Source: Sulfurospirillum sp.
GTDB lineage: Bacteria > Campylobacterota > Campylobacteria > Campylobacterales > Arcobacteraceae
Assembly: GCA_030491005.1 (NCBI GenBank)
Contig: JAKZMJ010000002.1
Span: forward strand, 161,839 to 225,838
Direction of reading: 5' to 3'
DNA length: 64,000 nt
This document shows, piece after piece, positions 8,300 to 18,309 of this stretch; positions within the stretch are counted from its first letter, which is position 1, and every line of letters starts with the position of its first letter. Under the pieces are notes generated by a model. The model made no database searches. It saw only the letters and a program-made list of their open reading frames with translations, and was not told the origin of the DNA. Made by a program: the position numbers and the translations under genes.

Positions 8300-11095
8300 A
8301 TGACACTTTCAAGAAGAGATTTTCTTAAAAGTTCTGCTGCTGCTTCTGCTGCAACTGCAATTGGAATGGCGATACCTTCAAAACTTCATGCTGAGGCTAA
8401 AAAAGCCGAGGGAAATTGGAGATGGGACAAGGCTGCATGTAGATTTTGTGGTACTGGTTGTGGAATTATGTTGGCTACAAAAAATGGCAAAATCGTTGCA
8501 GTTAAAGGTGATCCTGCTGCTCCTGTTAACAGAGGACTTAATTGTATTAAAGGTTATTTTAATGCAAAAATTATGTATGGTGCAGATAGACTAAAACAAC
8601 CACTTTTAAGAATAGGAAAAGATGGTAAATTTGATAAAAATGGTAAATTTCAAGTTGTTTCTTGGAAAAGAGCTTTTGATGAGATGGAATTTCATGCTAA
8701 AAAAGCGTTAAAACTCTCTGGTCCTGAAGGTGTTGCTGTTTTTGCATCTGGACAATATACAGTTCAAGAAGGATATGCTGCATTAAAAATGATGAAAGCA
8801 GGATTTAGATCAAATGCTATTGATCCAAATGCACGTCATTGTATGGCTTCTGCTGTTGTTGGTTTTTATCAAACTTTTGGTATTGATGAACCATCTGGAT
8901 GTTATGATGATATTGAACTTACTGATACTATTGTTTCATGGGGTTCAAATATGGCAGAGATGCACCCAATTTTATGGTCAAGAGTAACAGATAGAAAATT
9001 ATCAGATCCTAAAAAAGTGAAAATAATAAATTTATCTACATATAGACATAGAACTTCTGATTTAGCTGATACGGAAATTATCTTTAAACCAAATTCAGAT
9101 TTAGCTTTATGGAATTATATAGCTAGAGAAATTGTGTTTAATCATCCTTCTTCAATTGATTGGGATTTTGTTAATAAGCATATTGTATTTGCAGCTGCAA
9201 ATACTAATATTGGTTATGGTATGAAAAAATCAAATGAAAAATCAATGGATAAATATACGGCAAAAGAAAAAGAAATTATGGCTAAAGAAATGAGTAAAAT
9301 CGTTTCTGAAGATGAAGCACCTGCTTTAGCACCATATGGTTATAAAGCTGGTGATACTATGATTATGGATAAACCAGGACTTCCACATTGGCAAATTCCT
9401 TTTGAAGAATATAAAAAATCTTTAGCACCATACACAGCTGAATATGTTACAAAGATTTCAAAAGGTAACCCTGATGAATCTGATAAAGATTTTATGAAAA
9501 AGATTAAAGATTTAGCTGATTTATATATAGAAAAAGGAAGAAAAGTAGTATCTTTTTGGACTATGGGTATGAACCAACATACACGTGGAACTTGGGTAAA
9601 TACTTTAGCTTATAATGTACACTTTTTACTTAACAAACAAGCAAAACCAGGTTCTGGTGCTTTTTCATTAACAGGACAACCAAGTGCTTGTGGAACTGCT
9701 AGAGAAGTTGGAACATTTTGTCACAGGTTACCTGCTGATATGATGGTTAAGAATCCAAAACACAGAGCAATTTGTGAAAAAGCTTGGGATATTCCTTCTA
9801 AAACTTTAAATAAAGTAGGAACTCAACATATGATGAAAATTCACAGAGATATAGAAGATGGTCTTGTGAAGTTTGCATGGATTAATGTTTGTAATCCTTA
9901 TCAAGATACAGCATCTGCCTCACACTGGTTAAAAGCTGCACGAGAAATGGATAACTTTATAGTTTGTTCAGATGGTTATCCTGGAATTTCAGCTAAGGTT
10001 TCTGATCTAATTTTACCAACTGCTATGATTTATGAAAAATGGGGAGCTTATGGTAATGCTGAGAGACGAACACAGCATTGGAGACAACAAGTTATACCAA
10101 TGGGTGATTCTATGTCTGATACTTGGCAATGGTTAGAATTTTCTAAAAGATTTACTGTAGCTGATTTATGGGGAAAATCTACTGTTAAAGGTGGAAAAGT
10201 AACTTTAAAAAATGTTATACCAGAAGCACTTAAAATGGGATATAAAGAAGATACAACTATGTTTGATATATTATTTGCAAATGAAAAAGCAAAAGCATAT
10301 AAACTAGATGATAATGACCCTATTCAAAAAGGTTATGATAATACTGATGGTTTTGGAGATGCAAGAAAAGTCGTAGGTTCTGATGATAAAGTATTTGATG
10401 GTTATGGTTTTTTCATACAAAAATATCTTTTTGAAGAATATGCAGATTTCGGACGTGGACATGGACATGATTTAGCTGATTTTGATACTTATCATAGAGT
10501 TAGAGGTTTAAAATGGCCAGTTATTGATGGTAAAGAAACTCAATGGAGATTTAATGCTAAATATGACCCTTATGCTAAAAAAGCAAATACTGGTGAATTT
10601 GCATTTTATGGAACATTCTTAAAAGCTCAACCTACAGGAACTTTAAGAGGTGTGACAAATAAAAAGAAAAATCCAATTCCAAATAAAGCAAAAATATTTG
10701 CTCGACCTTATATGGATGCACCTGAAATGCCTGATAAAGAATATCCTGTATGGTTATCAACTGGTAGAGTTTTAGAACATTGGCATAGTGGAACTATGAC
10801 TATGAGAGTTCCTGAATTATATAGAGCAGTTCCTGAAGCTTTATGTTATATGCACCCAGATGATGCAAAACGTTACGATGTTAAACAAGGTGCTTTATGT
10901 TGGATTGAATCACGAAGAGGAAAAGTAAAAGCTAGAGTTGAAACAAGAGGAAGAAATAGACCTTCAAAAGGTTTAGTATTTGTACCTTGGTTTGATGAAA
11001 AAGTATTTATAAATAAAGTATGTTTAGATGCAACTTGTCCTTTATCAAAACAAACAGACTTTAAAAAATGTGCTGTAAAAATTTATAAAGCTTAG
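8300..11095 (+). CDS. napA: Periplasmic nitrate reductase catalytic subunit
   Basis: NapA reduces nitrate to nitrite in the periplasm with a bis-MGD molybdenum centre. The 931-residue length matches the long Campylobacterota form. A twin-arginine signal (SRRDFLK, residues 4-10, then an Ala-rich core ending near SKLHA) directs export. Cys47, Cys50, Cys54 and Cys82 (CRFCGTGC ... NCIKG) bind the 4Fe-4S cluster, and Cys181 in [12 protein letters not shown] is the expected molybdenum ligand. The C-terminal molydopterin dinucleotide-binding domain is evident ([15 protein letters not shown]). AAGGAG precedes the ATG. It is the first gene of napAGHBF and lies downstream of an FNR-type box. NapD, the usual signal-peptide chaperone, is not encoded in this window. 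Confidence 0.97.
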   Translation: MTLSRRDFLKSSAAASAATAIGMAIPSKLHAEAKKAEGNWRWDKAACRFCGTGCGIMLATKNGKIVAVKGDPAAPVNRGLNCIKGYFNAKIMYGADRLKQPLLRIGKDGKFDKNGKFQVVSWKRAFDEMEFHAKKALKLSGPEGVAVFASGQYTVQEGYAALKMMKAGFRSNAIDPNARHCMASAVVGFYQTFGIDEPSGCYDDIELTDTIVSWGSNMAEMHPILWSRVTDRKLSDPKKVKIINLSTYRHRTSDLADTEIIFKPNSDLALWNYIAREIVFNHPSSIDWDFVNKHIVFAAANTNIGYGMKKSNEKSMDKYTAKEKEIMAKEMSKIVSEDEAPALAPYGYKAGDTMIMDKPGLPHWQIPFEEYKKSLAPYTAEYVTKISKGNPDESDKDFMKKIKDLADLYIEKGRKVVSFWTMGMNQHTRGTWVNTLAYNVHFLLNKQAKPGSGAFSLTGQPSACGTAREVGTFCHRLPADMMVKNPKHRAICEKAWDIPSKTLNKVGTQHMMKIHRDIEDGLVKFAWINVCNPYQDTASASHWLKAAREMDNFIVCSDGYPGISAKVSDLILPTAMIYEKWGAYGNAERRTQHWRQQVIPMGDSMSDTWQWLEFSKRFTVADLWGKSTVKGGKVTLKNVIPEALKMGYKEDTTMFDILFANEKAKAYKLDDNDPIQKGYDNTDGFGDARKVVGSDDKVFDGYGFFIQKYLFEEYADFGRGHGHDLADFDTYHRVRGLKWPVIDGKETQWRFNAKYDPYAKKANTGEFAFYGTFLKAQPTGTLRGVTNKKKNPIPNKAKIFARPYMDAPEMPDKEYPVWLSTGRVLEHWHSGTMTMRVPELYRAVPEALCYMHPDDAKRYDVKQGALCWIESRRGKVKARVETRGRNRPSKGLVFVPWFDEKVFINKVCLDATCPLSKQTDFKKCAVKIYKA

Positions 11096-11103
11096 TATCT
11101 ATA

Positions 11104-11901
11104 ATGTCACATAAAACACAAAACACATTAAACAGAAGAGAATTCTTTCTAAATGGTGCAAGAACTATAGGACTTGCATCACTTGGTGGTTTAATGTGGA
11201 GTGCATATGTGCATGAAGTTACAGCATCACCTTTGATCCTAAGACCACCTGGAGCATTAGAAGAAAAGTCATTCTTATCTACATGTATTAAATGTGGTAT
11301 GTGTGTGGAAGCCTGTCCTTTTGATACTTTAAAATTAGCACAAGCAGGAGATAATAAACCTTTAGGTACTCCTTATTTTATACCAAGAGACACTCCTTGT
11401 TATATGTGTCCTGATATTCCTTGTGTGCCAGTTTGTCCAAGTGATGCTTTAGATATATTAAGTTTAACAAAAGATAATAAACTTGATATTAATACTGCTG
11501 ATATGGGTGTTGCTGTTATTGATAGTGAAAACTGTATTGCTTTTTGGGGTATTCAATGTGATGCTTGTTATAGAGCCTGTCCGATTTTAGGTGAAGCTAT
11601 AACTGTTGAGTATACAAAAAATGAAAGAACAGGTAAACATGCTTTTATGAAACCAGTTGTACATTCAAATGTTTGTACTGGTTGTGGTTTATGCGAAAAA
11701 GCTTGTGTTACACAAAAAGCATCTATATTTGTACTTCCAAGACAAATAGCATTAGGTAAAGCTGGTGGTCATTATATTAAAGGCTGGGATGAGAGTGATG
11801 AAAAAAGATTAGAAGATACTAATACAATAAATACAACTAATATTAGTAAAAGAAAAGCAGTTGATTCGTTAAATGACTTAGGTGGACTTTTAGATGATTA
11901 A
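11104..11901 (+). CDS. napG: Ferredoxin-type protein NapG (quinol dehydrogenase partner)
   Basis: The 265-residue iron-sulfur protein passes electrons between the membrane protein NapH and the periplasmic NapB/NapA. The N-terminus (NRREFFLNGARTIG, hydrophobic stretch) is a twin-arginine-type signal. Four 4Fe-4S sites are visible as Cys clusters: CIKCGMCVEACP, CYMCPDIPCVPVCP, CIAFWGIQCDACYRACP and CTGCGLCEKACV. It starts 8 bases after napA and overlaps napH by 8 bases, so it is translated from the same message. Confidence 0.95.
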   Translation: MSHKTQNTLNRREFFLNGARTIGLASLGGLMWSAYVHEVTASPLILRPPGALEEKSFLSTCIKCGMCVEACPFDTLKLAQAGDNKPLGTPYFIPRDTPCYMCPDIPCVPVCPSDALDILSLTKDNKLDINTADMGVAVIDSENCIAFWGIQCDACYRACPILGEAITVEYTKNERTGKHAFMKPVVHSNVCTGCGLCEKACVTQKASIFVLPRQIALGKAGGHYIKGWDESDEKRLEDTNTINTTNISKRKAVDSLNDLGGLLDD

Positions 11902-12715
11902 AAAATATAGATATCTTATTGCCAGAAGATTTACTCAAATATTTATTATGTTTTTATACATTATTGCAAATATTTGGGGTATTAATATCTTAACTGGTAA
12001 TTTAAGTTCATCTCTTTTTTTAGGATTTGTTCCATTAAGTGATCCTTTTGCTGCACTTCAAATGTTCGTAGCAGGAGCACTTATTTCAAGTGATATTTTA
12101 ATTGGTATTGTATTAATTATTATATTTTATGCCATTTTAGGTGGTAGGACATTTTGTTCTTGGGTTTGCCCTGTGAATTTAATTACAGATTTGGCTAATT
12201 ATATAAGAAGAAAAGCAGGTTTTAATAGTATACAAAAGAAACAACCAGCATCAAGAAACATAAGGTATTGGGTTATAGTTATGAGTTTAATAATTTCATA
12301 TGTATTAGGTATAACTGCATTTGAGTTTATATCTCCTATATCTATTATTCATAGAGGTATAATATTTGGCTTAGGGCTTTCTTGGGCTGCTATGCTTATA
12401 ATATTTTTCTTTGATTTATTTGTTTTAAAAAATGGTTGGTGTGGTTATATATGCCCTCTTGGTGGATTTTATTCAATAATTTCTAAATATAGTTTAATAA
12501 GAGTACATCATAATGTTGACAATTGTACAGAATGTATGAAATGTAAAGAAGTTTGTCCTGAGATGCAAGTTTTACATATGATAACAAAAGAATCTCTTCC
12601 TGTTTTAGGAGGAGAGTGTACAAATTGTGCTAGGTGTATTGAGGTTTGTGATGATGAATCTTTATATTTTTCAATAAAGAATTTAAAAAAGGAAAGTAAA
12701 AATGAAAATAAGTAA
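11894..12715 (+). CDS. napH: Membrane ferredoxin-type quinol dehydrogenase NapH
   Basis: NapH is the membrane partner that draws electrons from menaquinol in place of NapC. The 273-residue protein has four membrane helices and two membrane-face Cys motifs, FCSWVCP and WCGYICP (C-x3-CP). These are followed by a C-terminal pair of 4Fe-4S sites, CTECMKCKEVCP and CTNCARCIEVCD. It overlaps napG at its start and napB at its end, indicating coupled translation. Confidence 0.95.
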   Translation: MIKKYRYLIARRFTQIFIMFLYIIANIWGINILTGNLSSSLFLGFVPLSDPFAALQMFVAGALISSDILIGIVLIIIFYAILGGRTFCSWVCPVNLITDLANYIRRKAGFNSIQKKQPASRNIRYWVIVMSLIISYVLGITAFEFISPISIIHRGIIFGLGLSWAAMLIIFFFDLFVLKNGWCGYICPLGGFYSIISKYSLIRVHHNVDNCTECMKCKEVCPEMQVLHMITKESLPVLGGECTNCARCIEVCDDESLYFSIKNLKKESKNENK

Positions 12716-13304
12716 AATAATCTTAAGTACAGTTATAGTAGCTTTGGTTTTTATTGTTGGTTGTTCTACACAACAAAGTATAAGCGAAGAATCTTTAGGT
12801 TTAAGAAAAACTGATATATATACAGAAAACACTACCCAAGGTGATAAAACTATGTATGGTAAAGAATCTGCTGGTACATCAAAAATATTTAGTAGAGCAT
12901 TTGAGAATTCACCTCCTATGATACCTCATGATACAGAAGGTATGATGCCAATTACTATATCTTATAATGCGTGTACAGGATGTCATGTTCCAGCAGTTGC
13001 ATCCTCTATGAATGCAACTCCTATTCCAAAAACTCACTTTACAAGTTTTAGACCTACAACTTCATTGGCAAGTGATGGAAGAATAATGAAAAATGGAAAA
13101 AAAATTGTTAATACTTCTGATATAAAAACTAGTTCAAAAGAATTAGGTCATTTATCGGGTTCAAGGTTTAATTGTACACAATGTCATGCTCCACAATCAA
13201 CAGGAAAATTAGTCGTTGAAAATGAATTTGAAGCAGACTTTAGAAAAAAAGGTGCTAATAAAACTTCTAATTTAATGGATAATATTAATGAGGGTGTAAA
13301 ATAA
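12702..13304 (+). CDS. napB: Diheme cytochrome NapB, small electron-transfer subunit
   Basis: NapB hands electrons to NapA. The 200-residue protein has two c-type heme sites, CTGCH and CTQCH, with the surrounding NapB pattern (ENSPPMIPHDTEG, SYNACTGCHVP, GSRFNCTQCHAPQ). The N-terminus ends in a lipobox-like FIVGC, so it may be a lipoprotein anchored in the periplasm rather than fully soluble; that is inference from one motif. The first ATG overlaps napH by 14 bases, following the AAAGGAAAG ribosome site inside napH. Confidence 0.93.
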   Translation: MKISKIILSTVIVALVFIVGCSTQQSISEESLGLRKTDIYTENTTQGDKTMYGKESAGTSKIFSRAFENSPPMIPHDTEGMMPITISYNACTGCHVPAVASSMNATPIPKTHFTSFRPTTSLASDGRIMKNGKKIVNTSDIKTSSKELGHLSGSRFNCTQCHAPQSTGKLVVENEFEADFRKKGANKTSNLMDNINEGVK

Positions 13305-13309
13305 AGCAG

Positions 13310-13789
13310 ATGAAAAGAAGAGATTTTTTTTCTTCTTTTTCTTTATCTTCTAGTGAAGATAAAAATAAAGAAAATCTTATAAGACCTCCTTATTTTAAAG
13401 GTGAAAATGATTTTTCAAAACAATGTATAAGCTGTGATGCTAGATGTGTTTCTTCTTGTGATGAAAATATCATTTTTCTATCTAAAAATAAAACACCCTA
13501 TCTTGATTTTTCAAATGGTGGCTGTACATATTGTGATGAATGTGCAAATATTTGTCATAAGAATGTACTAAACTTAGAGTTTAAAAAACATATTTCTTCT
13601 AGTATTACTCTTGATATAACAAAGTGTTTAAGCTGGAATGATGTCATGTGCTTTTCATGTAAAGACCCTTGCTTAGATGATGCAATTTCGTTCTTAACTA
13701 TGTTTAAACCAGAGATTTTAAATAATTGTACTTTGTGTGGTTTTTGTATTAGTAGATGTCCAAGTAATGCTATTAGTATTAACGCTTAG
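13310..13789 (+). CDS. napF: Ferredoxin-type protein NapF
   Basis: The 159-residue cytosolic-type iron-sulfur protein carries Cys clusters CISCDARCVSSC, CTYCDECANIC, CFSCKDPC and CTLCGFCISRCP, as in NapF. This family is thought to help load or mature NapA. The start MKRRDFFSSFSLS is typical of the family. It begins 5 bases after napB and is the last nap gene here. In Campylobacter and Arcobacter relatives napL and napD normally follow; at this place an unrelated promoter region and defence-like genes begin instead. Confidence 0.9.
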   Translation: MKRRDFFSSFSLSSSEDKNKENLIRPPYFKGENDFSKQCISCDARCVSSCDENIIFLSKNKTPYLDFSNGGCTYCDECANICHKNVLNLEFKKHISSSITLDITKCLSWNDVMCFSCKDPCLDDAISFLTMFKPEILNNCTLCGFCISRCPSNAISINA

Positions 13790-13964
13790 AAGATAAATAT
13801 ATAGAATTTTTTCCTTATTTCATATTCTAGCTAATAATTGTATGGTAATTTGATATATTTTTTAAGATTAGATAATTTTTGTATATAAATTGCAACATCT
13901 ACTTGGTTATAATAATAAGTGATTTTAGATACAATAATATTAATAGAAAATTAAAAGGTTGAAA

Positions 13965-14945
13965 ATGATACTAAAATCAATAATTATTCATCAAATAAAA
14001 AAGGAAGCTGGTGCAACTAATAATACTGAGGTATATAAAACAACCTCAGTTTTAGATAAGAATAATACTAGTGTTAAAAAAATAATTAATTCACTTGAAG
14101 AATCATTTTCAAAAAAAACATTAAAACGAGCCAAATTTTCTGAAGATGGTTTTAAAAATAAAATCAATAATTTTAACAATATAAATATAATAGATTCATC
14201 TTCAACTTTAATAGATGATTTGCAAGCTAGAATAAATGGTATTCCTCAAGCGAAAGGTGGATATTTAGTATTTGCAGAATATACAACAAATCAAGATTTT
14301 TTAGCAGTATTTCTTGTAAGAAATACTGATGGATCTAAACTAACAGCAAGTGCAGGAAGTTGGGATTTAGATACTACCCAATACTTAGATGTAGAACATT
14401 TTGCAATGGGTGCAAAAATAAACTTAACTATTTTAAATAGTCAGTCAAGTGATAGATATATCTCATTGATTAAAGGAAATACAGATATTTCAGGTTATTT
14501 TGAAGCTTGGATTGGAATTGACGATGCAAAACAAGAAAATAAAGATGCTAAAGCTTTATATAATATATCTACTAATATTAATTTACCAGAAGGCATGACA
14601 GATAGAGATAATTTAAAAAAGATGATATTTGACTATGTAAAAGGAAGAAGTGATAAAATAGTAAACTTACATGAATTAAGTCAATATATTTATAATGATA
14701 GAGATTATATATCAAATTATTGTCAAAATAATGAAATAGATATAGATGGTGAATTTAAAATAAATAATTCAAATCTAAAAAGATTTTATACAATATCTGC
14801 CACAGTAAATGGTATCGCATTATCAGCCCCTAGAAGTAGTTTTAATGAAGATATGATTTCCTTTATTGATGGAAAGGTTATTATTAATTCAGCAGAACTT
14901 GTTCAACGACTTCAAGAGGAAATGAATAGTAGTATTGATGAGTAA
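13965..14945 (+). CDS. NdpA/YejK-like nucleoid-associated protein
   Basis: The 326-residue protein matches the NdpA/YejK family pattern: KGGYLVFAEYTTNQDFLAVFLV, DLDTTQYLDVEHFAMGAKINL, RYISLIKGNTDISGYFEAWIG. The housekeeping member is a DNA-bound protein of the nucleoid. In other genomes such proteins also turn up in accessory islands, and here the setting (one base from a membrane-protein gene, next to a restriction-modification pair) points to that second kind. The start at ATG 13965 is preferred over TTG 13959 because AAAAGG ends 6 bases before the ATG and touches the TTG. The function in this operon is not known. Confidence 0.75.
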   Translation: MILKSIIIHQIKKEAGATNNTEVYKTTSVLDKNNTSVKKIINSLEESFSKKTLKRAKFSEDGFKNKINNFNNINIIDSSSTLIDDLQARINGIPQAKGGYLVFAEYTTNQDFLAVFLVRNTDGSKLTASAGSWDLDTTQYLDVEHFAMGAKINLTILNSQSSDRYISLIKGNTDISGYFEAWIGIDDAKQENKDAKALYNISTNINLPEGMTDRDNLKKMIFDYVKGRSDKIVNLHELSQYIYNDRDYISNYCQNNEIDIDGEFKINNSNLKRFYTISATVNGIALSAPRSSFNEDMISFIDGKVIINSAELVQRLQEEMNSSIDE

Positions 14946-14947
14946 AA

Positions 14948-16072
14948 ATGGAAAATTTAAATAATTTAATTGAAGTATTATTTAATTGTAATGATACTTC
15001 AATTGATTCTCTTATTATAAAATCTAAAAAATTAGAAATATCAAAAGATATTTTAATTAAATTTAATATCTCTTTTGATGAAGAAAAAGAAGGTATTCGT
15101 ATTGATTTATCACGGCAAAGTATTAAGATATACAAAAATAAAATAGATTGTATTAGAGAATTTAATGGAAACATTGAGCAGTCAATTATTGTTTTGGATG
15201 ATAAAATATCTTTTATAAATCTTGAAAATAATACTAATATCTTTTTTGAAAATTTAATTTATTCTTATAAAATAAGAAAATTACTTATTGAAAAAAAGTT
15301 TGTTTCATATCATGAAGAATTTGGGAAAAAATTTATTTTATTATCTGAAACTAAACCTAAAATTGAAATCAGTTACAAAGGTAAAGATTTAGAATTTTAT
15401 AATGGTAGATATGATTTAAAAAATATTTATAATAAATTAGATACAAAACTAGAAGAAAATGAATATATTAGTTTTTTTAGAGATAATTTTATACAACAAG
15501 CTGAGAATATTTCTAATTTTGATAATAGATTTTTAAATACATTAAAAGTAATTAATATAATTTATGAAAAATCTAATCGTGAATTTGAGTTATATAAAAG
15601 TAAATTTTCACTTGAAGAATTTAAATCAACACTAGAAGAAGAAAAAACTAAATATTTTAAAACTTTACAAGATACTTTATCTGATTTTTTTAGTAAAATA
15701 AACTCACTACCAATCCAATTTGGAGTATATGCTTATCTAATATTTAAATTTGAAAAAGATATTATTCCTTTATTTATAATTAGCAGTATTATAATAATTT
15801 GGAGTATTTTTAGTGTTTATACAATGCACTACATGAAATTAGGAGTGGAACATTTAAATATAAAATTTAAACTTATTTTTAAAAAGATTTCTAAAAAAGA
15901 AATATTTGATAATGCTAGTTTAAAACTTGATAAAGATGCTGTTGATGATAGAGTAAAACAAATTAATGGTTTAATATTTTGGTATCAATTTGTAACAGTT
16001 CTTGTTACAATTGGATTTATATGTTTAGCAATTTATTTAATTTATAATTCTTCATCTACTATTGAAATTTAA
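14948..16072 (+). CDS. Uncharacterised membrane protein, partner of the NdpA-like protein
   Basis: I do not recognise the 374-residue product. The first 230 residues are hydrophilic, rich in Lys, Glu, Ile and Asn, and likely cytosolic. Three hydrophobic segments follow near the C-terminus: about 252-270 (FGVYAYLIF), 274-296 (DIIPLFIISSIIIIWSIFSV) and 345-368 (FVTVLVTIGFICLAIYLIY). The start lies one base-pair gap of 2 nt after the upstream stop, so both proteins are probably made together. A large soluble sensor-like part joined to a C-terminal membrane anchor, paired with a DNA-associated protein, is an arrangement seen in abortive-infection defence pairs. This remains a guess from architecture only. 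Confidence 0.6.
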   Translation: MENLNNLIEVLFNCNDTSIDSLIIKSKKLEISKDILIKFNISFDEEKEGIRIDLSRQSIKIYKNKIDCIREFNGNIEQSIIVLDDKISFINLENNTNIFFENLIYSYKIRKLLIEKKFVSYHEEFGKKFILLSETKPKIEISYKGKDLEFYNGRYDLKNIYNKLDTKLEENEYISFFRDNFIQQAENISNFDNRFLNTLKVINIIYEKSNREFELYKSKFSLEEFKSTLEEEKTKYFKTLQDTLSDFFSKINSLPIQFGVYAYLIFKFEKDIIPLFIISSIIIIWSIFSVYTMHYMKLGVEHLNIKFKLIFKKISKKEIFDNASLKLDKDAVDDRVKQINGLIFWYQFVTVLVTIGFICLAIYLIYNSSSTIEI

Positions 16073-16145
16073 TACTGTAATAATTTTATTCTTTGTATTA
16101 AAGATAAACTAACTAGCATAATATAAAAAAATAAGGAAATAAAAT

Positions 16146-16991
16146 ATGTCTAATATACTTAAAGCATTTATAAATATTGTAAACAACCATCAAGTTAATA
16201 TAACAAATGTAACACAAGGCAATAATCGAGCAAATAATATGGGTGAAGGTTTAGAAACATATATTAAAGATATTTTTGCAAGTACTACAAATGAAACAAA
16301 TGAACAAAAAAAATTAGAAAAACTAGCAAGTATATACTCATATCAAGGTAATAAAAATAATCCACCTGATTTAATAATAAGAAAGAGTGATGCAATAGAG
16401 GTTAAAAAATTAGAATCAAAAAATAGTGCAATTGCATTAAATAGTTCATATCCAAAAGCAAAACTTTATGCGAATAGTCGAATGATAACTAAAGCTTGTA
16501 AAGAGTGTGAAGAATGGGATATAAAAGACATGCTTTATGCCGTAGGATATGTTAACAAATCTCATTTAAAATCATTATGGTTAGTTTATGGAGATTGTTT
16601 TTGTGCTGATAAAGAAACTTATGAAAGGATTAAAACTACTATTTCAAGTGGTATTACTACTATACCTGATGTAGAATTTACAGAAACTAAAGAGTTAGGA
16701 AAAGTTAAAAAAGTTGATCCTTTAGGTATTACTGATTTAAGAATTAGAGGTATGTGGCATATTGATAATCCAAATAAAACTTTTAATTATATTTATACTT
16801 ATGATGATACAAAAGATTTTCAATTAATATGTTTAATGAAAAAAGACAAATATGATTCTTTGCCGAGTGAAAATAAAGTAGCTATTGAAAATTTAGAAAA
16901 TGAGAATGTATCGGTTCAAAATATAAGAATAAAAAATCCAAATAATCCAATTCAATTAATAGATGCAAAACTATTAGTTTTTATAGTTTAG
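16146..16991 (+). CDS. Type II restriction endonuclease, NgoPII family
   Basis: The 281-residue enzyme follows the NgoPII family throughout: [33 protein letters not shown], and [19 protein letters not shown]. The latter supplies the PD-(D/E)xK active site (Asp75, Glu85, Lys87). R.NgoPII cuts GGCC, so the expected target here is GGCC. It starts at ATG after AAGGAAATAAAAT and is separated by 4 bases from its methyltransferase. The 70-base gap upstream may hold a separate promoter. The specificity is inferred from family membership. Confidence 0.88.
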   Translation: MSNILKAFINIVNNHQVNITNVTQGNNRANNMGEGLETYIKDIFASTTNETNEQKKLEKLASIYSYQGNKNNPPDLIIRKSDAIEVKKLESKNSAIALNSSYPKAKLYANSRMITKACKECEEWDIKDMLYAVGYVNKSHLKSLWLVYGDCFCADKETYERIKTTISSGITTIPDVEFTETKELGKVKKVDPLGITDLRIRGMWHIDNPNKTFNYIYTYDDTKDFQLICLMKKDKYDSLPSENKVAIENLENENVSVQNIRIKNPNNPIQLIDAKLLVFIV

Positions 16992-16995
16992 TATT

Positions 16996-18066
16996 ATGAA
17001 TATAATATCTCTATTCTCAGGTGCAGGAGGATTAGATTTAGGATTTGAAAAAGCAGGTTTTAAAACTATTTGGGCAAATGAATATGATAAAGAAATTTGG
17101 GAAACATTTGAAAAAAATTTTTCAAATACTATTTTAGATAGAAGAAGTATTTCAAAAATTCCATCAGATGAAATACCTGAAACATTAGGACTTATTGGTG
17201 GTCCACCATGTCAAAGTTGGAGTGAAGCAGGAAAATTAAGAGGAATCAAAGATGAAAGAGGACAATTATTTTTTGAATTTATACGAGTTTTAAGAGATAA
17301 AAAACCTTTATTTTTCTTGGCTGAAAATGTTTCGGGTATGTTGGCAAGTAAGCATAGTGAAGCACTAGAAAATATTAAAAATCATTTTATTAATAGTGGA
17401 TATAATTTATCATTGAAACTTTTAAATGCACATGACTACAAAGTACCACAGACAAGAAAAAGAATATTTTTTATTGGCTTTAGAAAAGATTTAAATATAA
17501 CTTTTAAATTTCCAAAGGGCTTTTCAAAAAAGAATTTTTTAAAAGATGTAATTGACGATTTAAAAGATAATGTAATATCCGCAAAATATAAAAACTACAC
17601 CAACTTAAATGACTGTAAAATAGCTAATCATGAATATATGACAGGTGGATTTTCATCAATGTTTATGTCAAGAAATAGAGTAAGATCTTGGGATGAACCA
17701 TCATTTACAATTCAAGCAGGTGGAAGACATGCCCCATTACATCCACAAGCTCCTAAAATGGAACTAGTTGAAAAAGATAAAAGAATATTTGTAAAGGAAT
17801 GTGAAGAATTATATAGAAGATTAAGTATTAGAGAATGTGCAAGAATACAAACATTTCCAGATAGTCATAAGTTCTACTATAATAATTTAAGTGCTGGTTA
17901 TAAAATGGTAGGAAATGCCGTACCTCCCAATCTTTCATATTATTTGGCAAAAAAGATAATGGAAGATTTAAGAGGTATTTATACTAATAGAGCAGTTAAA
18001 CTAACAAGTTTACCTACTTATGTATCTGAGATTAAAAATATATCAAATTTGGTACTAGATTTCTAG
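16996..18066 (+). CDS. DNA (cytosine-5) methyltransferase, NgoPII/HaeIII type
   Basis: This 356-residue 5-methylcytosine methyltransferase protects the target of the adjacent NgoPII-type nuclease. Motif I is [17 protein letters not shown], motif IV is IGGPPCQSW with catalytic Cys72, motif VI is ENVSGM, motif VIII is [12 protein letters not shown], and motifs IX-X include ARIQTFPD and [13 protein letters not shown]. The segment [33 protein letters not shown] closely follows the target-recognition region of M.NgoPII, which supports GGCC. It ends the four-gene accessory insert after napF. Confidence 0.93.
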   Translation: MNIISLFSGAGGLDLGFEKAGFKTIWANEYDKEIWETFEKNFSNTILDRRSISKIPSDEIPETLGLIGGPPCQSWSEAGKLRGIKDERGQLFFEFIRVLRDKKPLFFLAENVSGMLASKHSEALENIKNHFINSGYNLSLKLLNAHDYKVPQTRKRIFFIGFRKDLNITFKFPKGFSKKNFLKDVIDDLKDNVISAKYKNYTNLNDCKIANHEYMTGGFSSMFMSRNRVRSWDEPSFTIQAGGRHAPLHPQAPKMELVEKDKRIFVKECEELYRRLSIRECARIQTFPDSHKFYYNNLSAGYKMVGNAVPPNLSYYLAKKIMEDLRGIYTNRAVKLTSLPTYVSEIKNISNLVLDF

Positions 18067-18309
18067 TTTATTGCAGGACTTAAACTTTATAAAAGTTGTT
18101 TGTTTTTCTGGGGGAGGGTAGTATAGAAAGTAAATGGTTTTTATATACTACAATTTATCATTAAGTCGAAGATTTTAGAAAAAGATTTTTTAATTGCTAT
18201 TATTTATTATGCACTTGTAGTTATATGATACAATGTCAAATAAATTAAGAAAAATAAGCTATAAAATTTACTTAAACATATAGTTTTTTTTAGGAATTAT
18301 AGGAAATCA

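Noticed and set aside
18108..18120. G-rich stretch (ctgggggaggg) in otherwise AT-rich DNA
   Set aside because: Too short for a phase-variable tract (G5 and G3), not inside a gene or at a clear promoter spacing.
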